From JASSUD01 sp031963365 (GTDB lineage Bacteria > Pseudomonadota > Gammaproteobacteria > Burkholderiales > Burkholderiaceae), in contig JASSUF010000020.1 in the NCBI GenBank assembly GCA_031963365.1, positions 1-21,496 of the forward strand: DNA of 21,496 bases, read 5' to 3'. Below, one piece after another: positions 1 through 7,477 of this stretch. The notes beneath the pieces were generated by a model. The model was not told the origin of the DNA. It did not search any database and worked only from the letters and a program-made list of their open reading frames with translations. A program made the translations under genes and the position numbers. Each line of letters starts with the position of its first letter. The stretch's first letter is position 1.

Positions 1-303
1 AACCATAAAACTTGAATCATAAGCTAATCTACGGTTTTATAATGAGGTGGCCCTGAAAGAACGGTAGGTTGGTGGTGACGAAGGAACCCCAACATGCATA
101 CCAATGTCCTTCCAATCCATGGGCGGCCACTGTACGCGAAATGATGAGAAAATTTGGAGAAGCTGGCTGATTGGCTAACTGCTCTTAAATCACTAAGTAT
201 AAGAAATACATCACGTTAAGCCGTCCAACTCATGATAGGGGTGGTATATGCCGTTCACTGTCGAAGTGATTGGCGTTGTATAAGATAAAAGGATCATTCA
301 AGC
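1..303. other. Gene-free leader ahead of the NLR gene
   Basis: I see no convincing coding region here. The stretch holds an inverted copy of a dispersed repeat (59-110) and, near the left edge, a weak promoter-like pair: TTGAAT at 12-17 and TATAAT at 38-43. Their 20-nt spacing is longer than ideal. An AAAAGGAT element at 287-294 stands about ten bases before the ATG at 304 and is the only plausible ribosome binding site. The rest (about 120-280) shows no recognisable family or RNA fold. Confidence 0.5.
59..110 (-). repeat. Dispersed intergenic repeat, inverted copy left of the NLR gene
   Basis: Positions 63-97 are the exact reverse complement of 5342-5376 (35 of 35 bases). The wider block 59-110, read on the minus strand, also aligns with 18655-18703, sharing AGGACA, GCATGTTGGGGTTC and TCACCACCAACCTACCG. 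It is one of several copies of the same family in this window, all in gaps between genes. I see no transposase with it. It could be a MITE-like or REP-like element. Confidence 0.85.
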
Positions 304-3300
304 ATGTTGAGTCAAGTCGCTTCTCAAACACTGCTAATCAGGCAAGCACAAGTGATGGCGCAAGGCTATCTCGACCAGGCGCGTATATATGAAGAATCAC
401 CGCATCCTGAGTGGGCTTTAGCCTTGTATGGTCAAGCTAAAGCGACTTTTAAATATATTGCAGAGGCACAAGGCGTGCTTCCCTTTGGAGAGGCAAAAAG
501 CGCCATAGAACAGGCCCGTACACCTCAAACAGTCGAAGCAAAAGCTTTGCGGCAGCGGATTATCGAAGTGTATGTCGAGCGCGCTAAGCTCTTGGAAAAG
601 CTGGGTAAAATTGACAAAGCACAGGCGAGCTATAAGAGAGCAAAAGCATGGGAGTATCAGGATGTAACTGCTCAATTTGACAGGGAGCAAACTGAGGCAG
701 TAGAGAAAACTACAGAAATTGAGCAAGGACGCAAAGCGACCATTATTTCCTTTGAATCCCCACCTGTTCGGATTCAAACGGCCCTACCTATCCAAACTCC
801 ACCGGTGGTTTCCTCTATTCAGGACAGCGCTCTATTAGACCGTCTTTTTGAAAAGGCGATTTCGATGCTGGCCTCGCTGAGGATACCGAATAAACCCAGT
901 TTGTTTCTGGTATACGCGCACGACAATCCGACTTATGGGCGGGCTGAAGCAGATACAGCGAGATATTTGATCGAGAAATCATCTCAAATTTGCGTCAACC
1001 TCTATTCAGATCAAACACCACTGGGACAACCTTATTCAGAGTTTTCGCGAAAACAAAAGCATGACGGCAGGATAGAAGATATCGTAACTAGCCAGCTTTG
1101 TTTGCTGCCCACTCAGTTAATCGAGGATGTAACCCCCGTTGATAAGGTGGTTGTGTGTTGCTCTGAGGTATTAGGCAATTATTTGAAATGGCCAGACTAT
1201 CAAGAATTTTACGAGGCACTGCAAGCTGCCTACGCCATAGATCAAGCAACCTATCGCACCAACAGCATACAAGCACGCGCGTCAGCTATTCGTGACGTAG
1301 TCGAAACATTTTCTCAAAAGCCAGCCAACTTTCACCATGTACTGACAGAAATGGCTTTTCTGCAAATTCGAGAAGCGCATTTGAAAGATCAGCACGGCAT
1401 TATCTCGGTTCCTTTAACGCCCCAAAGCCATGCATCTTGTCTAGAAAAATTTATTCAAAATACCGCCGTTCGGATAGGCGACATCCCTCGAATCGAGGTG
1501 CAAGTCGAAGCGGGGCAACAGGTTTATCCCAATCAAAGTCGGCATAAGGTGCTGTTTAAATTGATTGAGCGACTATTGGTAGGCAATGATGAGGCGAAAA
1601 CGCTTTTGGATAAGTTTTGGCTTGGGTACGATAATCTTGTCGCACGTTTAAAGGAGGCTACTTCAACCTTAGGTGCTTTGGAGTTTGACAAACTCGTAGA
1701 AGACATCTTCCAAGACTTTCGTACAGCATTGCTTCGTCAACTGGCGCTTATCGTGCAAGAAAGCCAAGAAACGCAGAAGCAGGCGCTGCAAGCCGCCGAT
1801 GAACCGCTAGCAATACTGGGCGATAGCATCAAACAATTTAAGCGAGCCTATCAAGAAAGTTTAAAAAGGACAGGGGAAAGTCATGTTTTATCCATGTATG
1901 TGCCTCTGCAAGGGATCAAGAGAGGCCAGCAAGGCGAACAGATAGTAGATCTTGACGCAGAGTTAGAACGATTTTTTGCGTCAGAAGCAAGCGTATTTTT
2001 ATTACTAGGGGTGGCAGGCTCCGGAAAGTCGACCTTTAATCGACATTTGGCACTTAAAAAACTTACAGACTATCAACATCTCTCTCAAACCTCCGATGGT
2101 CGACCACTGGTCTTCTTTATCGAACTCAGAAATATTGAAAATCCCAACAAGCAAGTTATCCAACAATTTTTACAAAGCAAAGGTTTTGCCCCAGAGCAAA
2201 TTGAGGCATTACGCATGCATTCACATCAGCGCTGCATTTTTATTTTTGATGGCTATGATGAAATTAAAGAGCGCAATCGTAATTTTTATGAACTCAATGA
2301 ATTATGGCAGTGGGAAAATGCAAAGTTTGTAATCACAAGCCGTCCTGAATACTTGGACGCGAATTATCACATGTACTTCTGCCCTAAGGCATTGCCTCAA
2401 GCCTTGTGGGAAATGTCCATGGCGCCGTTTTCCTCCGCACAACGCACCCGCTATATTCAGCACTATGTTGAAAAAAACCATTCGCGCTGGAGCGTAGCGC
2501 AATATGAGCAAGCATTGAATCAATTAGCACAGCTTAGCAAGGAGTTAGAACGGCCGGTGGTATTGCGCATGCTTTTTCAGATCTTGCCTGAATTAGAGCT
2601 AACCCATCAAGACACCAAGCGCTTAACGCTAAGTGCAGTTTACGAACAATACTTTCAACATTGGTGGAAGAATTGGCAGGCCCGTTTAAGTGCAATCCCT
2701 TTAACACCTGATGAAGAAGAGGCTAAGCGATCGCTTGTCGAGTGCAAAGGGGGGTTTGTCCCACAAGGTTTTACCTTTATGCAAAGCTGTGCGCTAGCAC
2801 TGACCAAGGTGGGGCTAACAACTGCTCAGGATAGTGACCGGTTTGAAAAGCGCTACCCTGAGGTCTACAAAGCTTTTTTTGAGGAAAGCGCTAAAACTCG
2901 ATTGCTGCGCTTTAACGCGCCTCTGCAAATCAAGCAAAGGCAATATTACGCGTTTTCGCATAAATCGATGCAGGAGTATTTGATAGTACGAGCCATTTGC
3001 CCCCCTAAATTTGAGGAGGCGGAACCTCATCTAGAAGATGAGCTCAATCAGCTCCCGATAATCAACGAGCCAGTGATCTTAGATTTCCTAGTTGAACAGG
3101 TTAAAGCACAACCGCTATTTAAGGCATATCTTCATGCTTGGATAGAGAGGTCTAAGGTTGCTGAATTGTCTGTAACAGTGGGAGCGGCTAATGCGATTAC
3201 GGTATTAATAAAAGCAGGGGTACAGTTTAATAGTTCGGATTTACAGGGTATTCGTATTCCTGGCGCAGATTTGAGCTATGGCGTATTTGATTCTGCACAG

Positions 3301-5295
3301 CTTCAAAGGGCGGATCTAAGCAACACGGACTTAACTGGCACGTGGTTACGCAACGCAGATTTAACGGGCGCGCGCATGGACGAGGTGCAGTTCGGAGAGT
3401 TGCCGGGCCTGCAGTTGAAAAGTTCTGTTAGTGCTTGCTGCTATTCGCCAGATGGGCGCTACCTAGTAGTCGTAACATATGATGAGATTGCGCTATATGA
3501 GGTAGAGACGTTAGCGCATGTGCATACCTTCAAAGGACATACAGAAGGAGTGACAAGCGTTGTATTCTCAAACGATGGCCAAACGTTGGTCTCGGGTAGT
3601 TATGACAAGACGATGCGACTGTGGTCGGTAGACGAGAAAAAGCTACTGCACGTGTTTGAAGGACATACCGAAACCGTGACAAGCGTCGCGTTCTCAAGCG
3701 ATGGGCAAACGCTGGCATCGGGAAGCCATGACAAGACGGTACGACTGTGGTCGGTAGCCGAGAGAAAAACGATATACACATTCAAAGGACATACCCACTG
3801 GGTAACAAGCGTGGCGTTCTCAAGCGATGACCGAACGCTGGCATCAGGCAGTTGGGACAAGACGGTACAGCTGTGGTCGGTAGCCGAGAAGAAACTGTTG
3901 CACACTTTCGAAGGGCATACAGGTAACGTGGAAAGCATCGCGTTCTCAAGCGACGGTCAAATATTAGCCTCAGGCAGTTATGACTTCACAGTACGGCTGT
4001 GGTCGGTAGCCGAGAAGAAACCGTTGCACACGTTCGAAGGGCATACCCACTATGTGAGAAGCGTGGCATTCTCAAGCGATGGCCAAACAATGGCCTCTGG
4101 CAGTTATGACAGGACGGTGTGGCTGTGGTCGGTAGCCGAAAAAAAAACGTTGTGCACATTCGAGGGACATAACGAGGAAGTGACCAGCATTGCTTTCTCA
4201 AACGATGGCAAAACGCTGGCGTCGGGCAGTAAGGACAAGACGGTACGGCTGTGGTCGGTAGTCGAGAAAAAACCATCGCACACATCCGAAGGACATACCG
4301 AAAAAGTGACAAGTGTCGTGTTCTTAAGCGATGGCCAAACGCTGGCATCAGGCAGTAATGACAAGACGGTACGGCTGTGGTCAGTAGCCGAGAAAAAACC
4401 ATCGCACACGTTCGAAGGACATACAAGTTACGTGGAAAGCATCGCGATCTCAAACGATAGCCAAACGCTGGCCTCGGCGGGTAGTTATGGCAATATACTA
4501 CGGCTGTGGTCGGTAGCCGAGAAGAAACTGTTGCATACTTTCAAAGGACCTACAACCAGCGTGAACAGCATTGCGTTTTCAAGCGATGATCAGAAGCTAG
4601 CATCGGGCAATTATGACAAGACGGTACGGCTGTGGTCGGTAGCCGAGAGGGAACTGTTGCACACGTTCGAAGGACATACCGACTCGGTAAAAAGCGTCGT
4701 GTTCTCAAACGATGGCAAAATGCTTGCATCGGGCAGTAAGGACAAGACGGTACGGCTGTGGTCGGTAGCCGAAAAGAAAATGTTGCATACGTTCGAAGGA
4801 CATACAGGTAACGTAAAAAGCGTCGCGTTCTCAAACGATGGCAAAATGCTAGCCTCAGGCAGTTGGGACAATACGGTACGGCTGTGGTCAATTATTTCAG
4901 GCCAATGTTTAACCGTGATTCAAGGTTTTAATGGGAGTACCAATTCCGTTGCTTGGTACACAAGTGCTGAAGGAGTTTGGCTAGCAACGGGAGGTGAAGA
5001 TAAAGTAATACGCCTTTGGCAAGTGCACCGGGACGGTGAGGCATGCCACGTGATCTTACACTGGGCCTCAGCGCAAACCACATTGACAGTGCCAGATATG
5101 TGCATTCAAGATGTAATTGGACTCAGTGCGAGGAATACAAAGCTGCTCAAGCAACGCGGAGCAAGGGGGGCGCCGTGCGAGACCGAAGAGCAAGAAGCAC
5201 GATCATTGCTGACAAAAAGAGCAGAAGCGTTGGTATTAACGCAATCTGCACAAATAAATAGCCGATCTGATGCAATTCCTCTTAATCTTGTTTGA
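304..5295 (+). CDS. NLR-like NACHT NTPase with TIR/SEFIR-like segment, pentapeptide repeats and WD40 array
   Basis: This is a 1663-residue multidomain protein. Residues 1-120 are TPR-like helical hairpins. Residues about 199-310 look TIR/SEFIR-like: a strand FLVYAHDN, a helix, ICVNLYSD, then VVVCCSE followed by a W and acidic residues. The NACHT NTPase has Walker A GVAGSGKST (569-577, Lys575), a Walker B IFIFDGYDE (645-653) and a sensor-like ITSRPEY. A helical region follows, then pentapeptide repeats (A-D-L-x-x type, about 980-1035), a WD40 array (about 1042-1580) and a 75-residue tail. In known NLR and bacterial NACHT/Avs proteins the repeats sense a ligand, the NACHT oligomerises and the N-terminus kills or signals. 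That role here is inference. No signal peptide is seen, so it is probably cytosolic. The gene stands alone, bracketed by inverted repeats, upstream of the ATP synthase operon. AAAAGGAT about ten bases upstream supports the ATG. Confidence 0.9.
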   Translation: MLSQVASQTLLIRQAQVMAQGYLDQARIYEESPHPEWALALYGQAKATFKYIAEAQGVLPFGEAKSAIEQARTPQTVEAKALRQRIIEVYVERAKLLEKLGKIDKAQASYKRAKAWEYQDVTAQFDREQTEAVEKTTEIEQGRKATIISFESPPVRIQTALPIQTPPVVSSIQDSALLDRLFEKAISMLASLRIPNKPSLFLVYAHDNPTYGRAEADTARYLIEKSSQICVNLYSDQTPLGQPYSEFSRKQKHDGRIEDIVTSQLCLLPTQLIEDVTPVDKVVVCCSEVLGNYLKWPDYQEFYEALQAAYAIDQATYRTNSIQARASAIRDVVETFSQKPANFHHVLTEMAFLQIREAHLKDQHGIISVPLTPQSHASCLEKFIQNTAVRIGDIPRIEVQVEAGQQVYPNQSRHKVLFKLIERLLVGNDEAKTLLDKFWLGYDNLVARLKEATSTLGALEFDKLVEDIFQDFRTALLRQLALIVQESQETQKQALQAADEPLAILGDSIKQFKRAYQESLKRTGESHVLSMYVPLQGIKRGQQGEQIVDLDAELERFFASEASVFLLLGVAGSGKSTFNRHLALKKLTDYQHLSQTSDGRPLVFFIELRNIENPNKQVIQQFLQSKGFAPEQIEALRMHSHQRCIFIFDGYDEIKERNRNFYELNELWQWENAKFVITSRPEYLDANYHMYFCPKALPQALWEMSMAPFSSAQRTRYIQHYVEKNHSRWSVAQYEQALNQLAQLSKELERPVVLRMLFQILPELELTHQDTKRLTLSAVYEQYFQHWWKNWQARLSAIPLTPDEEEAKRSLVECKGGFVPQGFTFMQSCALALTKVGLTTAQDSDRFEKRYPEVYKAFFEESAKTRLLRFNAPLQIKQRQYYAFSHKSMQEYLIVRAICPPKFEEAEPHLEDELNQLPIINEPVILDFLVEQVKAQPLFKAYLHAWIERSKVAELSVTVGAANAITVLIKAGVQFNSSDLQGIRIPGADLSYGVFDSAQLQRADLSNTDLTGTWLRNADLTGARMDEVQFGELPGLQLKSSVSACCYSPDGRYLVVVTYDEIALYEVETLAHVHTFKGHTEGVTSVVFSNDGQTLVSGSYDKTMRLWSVDEKKLLHVFEGHTETVTSVAFSSDGQTLASGSHDKTVRLWSVAERKTIYTFKGHTHWVTSVAFSSDDRTLASGSWDKTVQLWSVAEKKLLHTFEGHTGNVESIAFSSDGQILASGSYDFTVRLWSVAEKKPLHTFEGHTHYVRSVAFSSDGQTMASGSYDRTVWLWSVAEKKTLCTFEGHNEEVTSIAFSNDGKTLASGSKDKTVRLWSVVEKKPSHTSEGHTEKVTSVVFLSDGQTLASGSNDKTVRLWSVAEKKPSHTFEGHTSYVESIAISNDSQTLASAGSYGNILRLWSVAEKKLLHTFKGPTTSVNSIAFSSDDQKLASGNYDKTVRLWSVAERELLHTFEGHTDSVKSVVFSNDGKMLASGSKDKTVRLWSVAEKKMLHTFEGHTGNVKSVAFSNDGKMLASGSWDNTVRLWSIISGQCLTVIQGFNGSTNSVAWYTSAEGVWLATGGEDKVIRLWQVHRDGEACHVILHWASAQTTLTVPDMCIQDVIGLSARNTKLLKQRGARGAPCETEEQEARSLLTKRAEALVLTQSAQINSRSDAIPLNLV
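3427..5040 (+). repeat. In-gene tandem array encoding 13 WD40 blades
   Basis: Eleven tandem units begin at 3550, 3676, 3802, 3928, 4054, 4180, 4306, 4432, 4561, 4687 and 4813. Each is 126 bp (42 codons) except the 4432 unit, which is 129 bp. A divergent blade precedes them (3427) and another follows (4939), giving 13, about two propellers. Framework segments such as ACGGTACGGCTGTGGTCGG and GTAGCCGAGAA recur almost unchanged, synonymous sites included. This points to recent duplication or gene conversion. In unit numbering, variation is concentrated at residues 2, 18, 20, 32, 41 and 42. Frame is kept throughout. Confidence 0.95.
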
Positions 5296-5341
5296 AGCCA
5301 GGTGAGTTCGGTATTGCTCAAGCTATACAAGGCGGTGGCGC

Positions 5342-5376
5342 GCATGTTGGGGTTCCTTCGTCACCACCAACCTACC
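5342..5376 (+). repeat. Dispersed intergenic repeat, copy right of the NLR gene
   Basis: This is a perfect 35-bp inverted match to 63-97, beginning 46 bases after the NLR stop codon. Both copies carry GCATGTTGGGGTTCCTTC followed by GTCACCACCAACCTACC. The match stops abruptly on both sides, so it is a discrete arm and not part of a longer duplication. With the left copy it brackets a 5.3-kb segment that contains only the NLR gene. Confidence 0.9.
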
Positions 5377-5423
5377 AATGACTACACCTCAGAGGTGCGC
5401 GTTATACATAGATGGACTTTTAC

Positions 5424-5452
5424 TTGAACCGTCTATAAGAATCCTTTACAAT
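5424..5452 (+). promoter_or_regulatory. Sigma70-type promoter of the ATP synthase operon
   Basis: TTGAAC (5424-5429) and TACAAT (5447-5452) are separated by exactly 17 bases, close to the sigma70 consensus. The predicted start of transcription is near 5459, giving a leader of about 110 bases before atpB. The pair lies just outside the right-hand repeat, so the operon keeps its own promoter despite the accessory segment upstream. I see no terminator between the NLR gene and this promoter, so read-through is possible. Confidence 0.65.
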
Positions 5453-5570
5453 CGCGGCCTTTTGTCTTTAGCGGGCTCCTCTACTTATAAAGTAAAGGCT
5501 TTAGGCATGTCTAAAATTGCCTTACCGACCCATTTTTTGCTTTTTTGACCACTTCTTTTTGTTCATTTAG

Positions 5571-6419
5571 ATGACGGCGCACAGCACTACCCCACCTGAA
5601 CCCTCAGGGTATATTGCTCATCACCTGCAGAATTTCTCGAACAAACCGCAAACTGCGATTGTCGATTTTTCCGTATGGAATTTGGACACCTTGTTTTGGT
5701 CCATATTGATGGGTCTCGTCACGATTTTTGTCTTGTATCTCGCGGCTCGCCGCGCGACTAGCGGTGTCCCTTCGCGTTTTCAATGTGCGATTGAGATGCT
5801 AGTTGAGATGGTAGAGACTCAATCTAAATCTATTGTTCGCGGTAGTCGGCGCTTTATCGCTCCCCTTGCATTAACGGTATTTGTATGGGTAGCGCTCATG
5901 AATTCGCTCGATTTTATCCCGGTTGATTTGCCAGGCACGATCATTCGCCACCTCGGGCTTTCCAGCATTATTCCGTCGCACCGCATTGTCCCTACTGCTG
6001 ATTTGAATGGCACACTCGGCATAGCATTGGGCGTATTGGTTTTAATGCTGTATTACAGCGTCAAAATTAAAACCCTCTCTGGTTTTTTACACGAATTAAT
6101 ATGCTCACCCTTTGGCGCGCATCCGGTTTTGTGGATACCCAATCTAACATTGAATATTGTTGAATACTTAGCCAAAACCGTCTCTCTGGGTATGCGGCTT
6201 TTTGGAAATATGTACGCGGGCGAGCTGTTATTCTTGCTGATCGCCTTATTGGGCAGCCTGTGGAATTTTGGCCCCGACTCGACAGCACTTGGACTAATTA
6301 GCCATGTGATTGCAGGTAGTATTTGGGCCATTTTTCATATTTTAATTGTTCTGCTTCAAGCTTTCATTTTCATGATGCTGACCCTGGTGTATTTGGGTCA
6401 GGCACATGAGAGCCATTAA
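5571..6419 (+). CDS. atpB: F1Fo ATP synthase subunit a
   Basis: This is the 282-residue membrane stator subunit that forms the two proton half-channels against the c-ring. The hallmark helix SLGMRLFGNMYAGE carries the essential arginine (about Arg209, equivalent to E. coli Arg210). Earlier blocks PSGYIAHHLQNF and HRIVPTADLNGTLG are typical of Burkholderia subunit a. Several hydrophobic segments are visible, and the C-terminal LLQAFIFMMLTLVYLGQAH is intact. The ATG at 5571 gives the expected N-terminus, though no good Shine-Dalgarno is visible. It is the first gene of the operon. The usual upstream atpI is not seen. Confidence 0.97.
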   Translation: MTAHSTTPPEPSGYIAHHLQNFSNKPQTAIVDFSVWNLDTLFWSILMGLVTIFVLYLAARRATSGVPSRFQCAIEMLVEMVETQSKSIVRGSRRFIAPLALTVFVWVALMNSLDFIPVDLPGTIIRHLGLSSIIPSHRIVPTADLNGTLGIALGVLVLMLYYSVKIKTLSGFLHELICSPFGAHPVLWIPNLTLNIVEYLAKTVSLGMRLFGNMYAGELLFLLIALLGSLWNFGPDSTALGLISHVIAGSIWAIFHILIVLLQAFIFMMLTLVYLGQAHESH

Positions 6420-6481
6420 GCCATCAAATATAGATTTTGTAATTTTCGTTTTTAATTTTTATTGAACAAAGGGAAATCATT

Positions 6482-6751
6482 ATGCAAGCTTCCATAGCGC
6501 ACATTCAGGGCCTGACTGTTATTGCAATCAGCATCATTATTGGCCTCGGCGCAATTGGTGCATGTATCGGTATCGCACTAATGGGTGGTAAATATATTGA
6601 AGCCTGTGCCCGTCAGCCTGAACTCATCAACCCACTACAAACTAAAATGTTCTTGTTGGCTGGTTTGATCGATGCAGCCTTCTTGATCGGTGTTGGTGTG
6701 GCTATGCTTTTCGCATTTGCTAACCCACTGCTTGCTAGCTTAGCTGCTTAA
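6482..6751 (+). CDS. atpE: F1Fo ATP synthase subunit c
   Basis: This 89-residue hairpin protein makes the rotating c-ring. Two hydrophobic helices (about 10-32 and 55-82) flank the polar loop with R-Q-P (44-46) that touches F1. The proton-carrying carboxylate is Asp64 in GLIDAAFLIGVG, equivalent to E. coli Asp61. The glycine-rich first helix (GLGAIGACIGIALMGG) is typical of close ring packing. AAAGGGA at 6468-6474 is a good ribosome binding site for the ATG at 6482. This fits the need to make many copies of subunit c. Confidence 0.97.
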   Translation: MQASIAHIQGLTVIAISIIIGLGAIGACIGIALMGGKYIEACARQPELINPLQTKMFLLAGLIDAAFLIGVGVAMLFAFANPLLASLAA

Positions 6752-6813
6752 TTGATCGGATCCTCTCTACAAATTCAATACAAGACTGTGATGTAACGTG
6801 GATGGCAATCTTG

Positions 6814-6892
6814 TTGGGGTTCATACGTCCCTCCAGCCTAGCATCCTCATTTTTCCAGTCTTGCATAGATTGGGGTGACGAAGGAACCTCAA
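6814..6892. repeat. Folded-back repeat between atpE and atpF
   Basis: The left arm (6814-6840, beginning TTGGGGTTCATACGTCC) and the reverse complement of the right arm (6866-6892) match at about 20 of 27 bases. They are separated by about 25 bases. Both arms belong to the same family as the repeats at 63, 5342 and 18668. Eight-base sequences outside and inside (CAAGACTG at 6781, CAGTCTTG at 6857) can also pair. The atpE-atpF gap is 248 bases. In RNA this would form a long stem-loop inside the operon transcript, next to the highly expressed atpE. Confidence 0.7.
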
Positions 6893-6999
6893 TATCGGCG
6901 CACCATCAACCGATAATTTGTGAACGGGTATTCTTAGAACCGAACGCACTTTTGGTAGGCCCTATACAGTAGCCTCCCCTTCCGATTTAAAGAAAAAAG

Positions 7000-7470
7000 A
7001 TGAATCTCAACGCCACCCTGATCGCGCAGATGCTCGTGTTTTTGGTTTTAGCGTGGTTCACGATGAAATTCGTGTGGCCTCCGTTAATCCAAGCGCTGGA
7101 CGAGCGCGCTCAAAAAATCGCGGACGGTTTACAAGCTGCAGAGCAAAGCCAATCCGCTTTGGAAAAGGCACAGCAAGAAGCAGCTCAAACGGTAGCAAAA
7201 GCACGCGAACAGGGACAACAACGCCTAGCAGAAGCTGAAAAACGTGCAGAAGCAGCGGCCGTTGAGCTGCGTGAACAAGCACAGCAAGAAGCCAGACGCA
7301 TCGTAACGCTTGCGAAGGCCGAAGCAGAGCAACAATTTGTGCAAGCGCGTGCTGCGCTGCGCAAGGATGTTGCGGCTTTAGCCGTCAAAGGTGCACAGCA
7401 AATCTTGCAACGCGAAATTGACAGCCAAGCGCATGCCGATTTACTCCGTCAACTCACTGCCGGACTTTAA
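7000..7470 (+). CDS. atpF: F1Fo ATP synthase subunit b
   Basis: This 156-residue peripheral-stalk subunit has the family's normal length. A single N-terminal membrane helix (residues about 5-24, with FLVLAWFTMKFVWPPL) is followed by a long, alanine-, glutamine- and glutamate-rich amphipathic helix. That helix dimerises as the right-handed coiled coil holding F1 against subunit a. The LDERAQKIADGL segment just after the membrane is conserved. A purine-rich AAAGAAAAAA stretch precedes the ATG. The stop lies seven bases before atpH. Confidence 0.97.
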   Translation: MNLNATLIAQMLVFLVLAWFTMKFVWPPLIQALDERAQKIADGLQAAEQSQSALEKAQQEAAQTVAKAREQGQQRLAEAEKRAEAAAVELREQAQQEARRIVTLAKAEAEQQFVQARAALRKDVAALAVKGAQQILQREIDSQAHADLLRQLTAGL

Positions 7471-7477
7471 TTGAAAG

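Noticed and set aside
3530..4891. Several minus-strand open frames of 83-155 codons across the WD40 region
   Set aside because: They repeat with the same 126-bp period as the WD40 units and are rich in Cys, Ser and Arg. They are antisense shadows of the repeated sequence.
3550..4938. Regular repeats as a possible CRISPR array
   Set aside because: The period is 126 bp with no unique spacers, the repeats stay in frame, and they encode WD40 blades.
5507..5548. Short frame starting ATG before atpB as a remnant of atpI
   Set aside because: It encodes only 13 residues and shows no likeness to AtpI.
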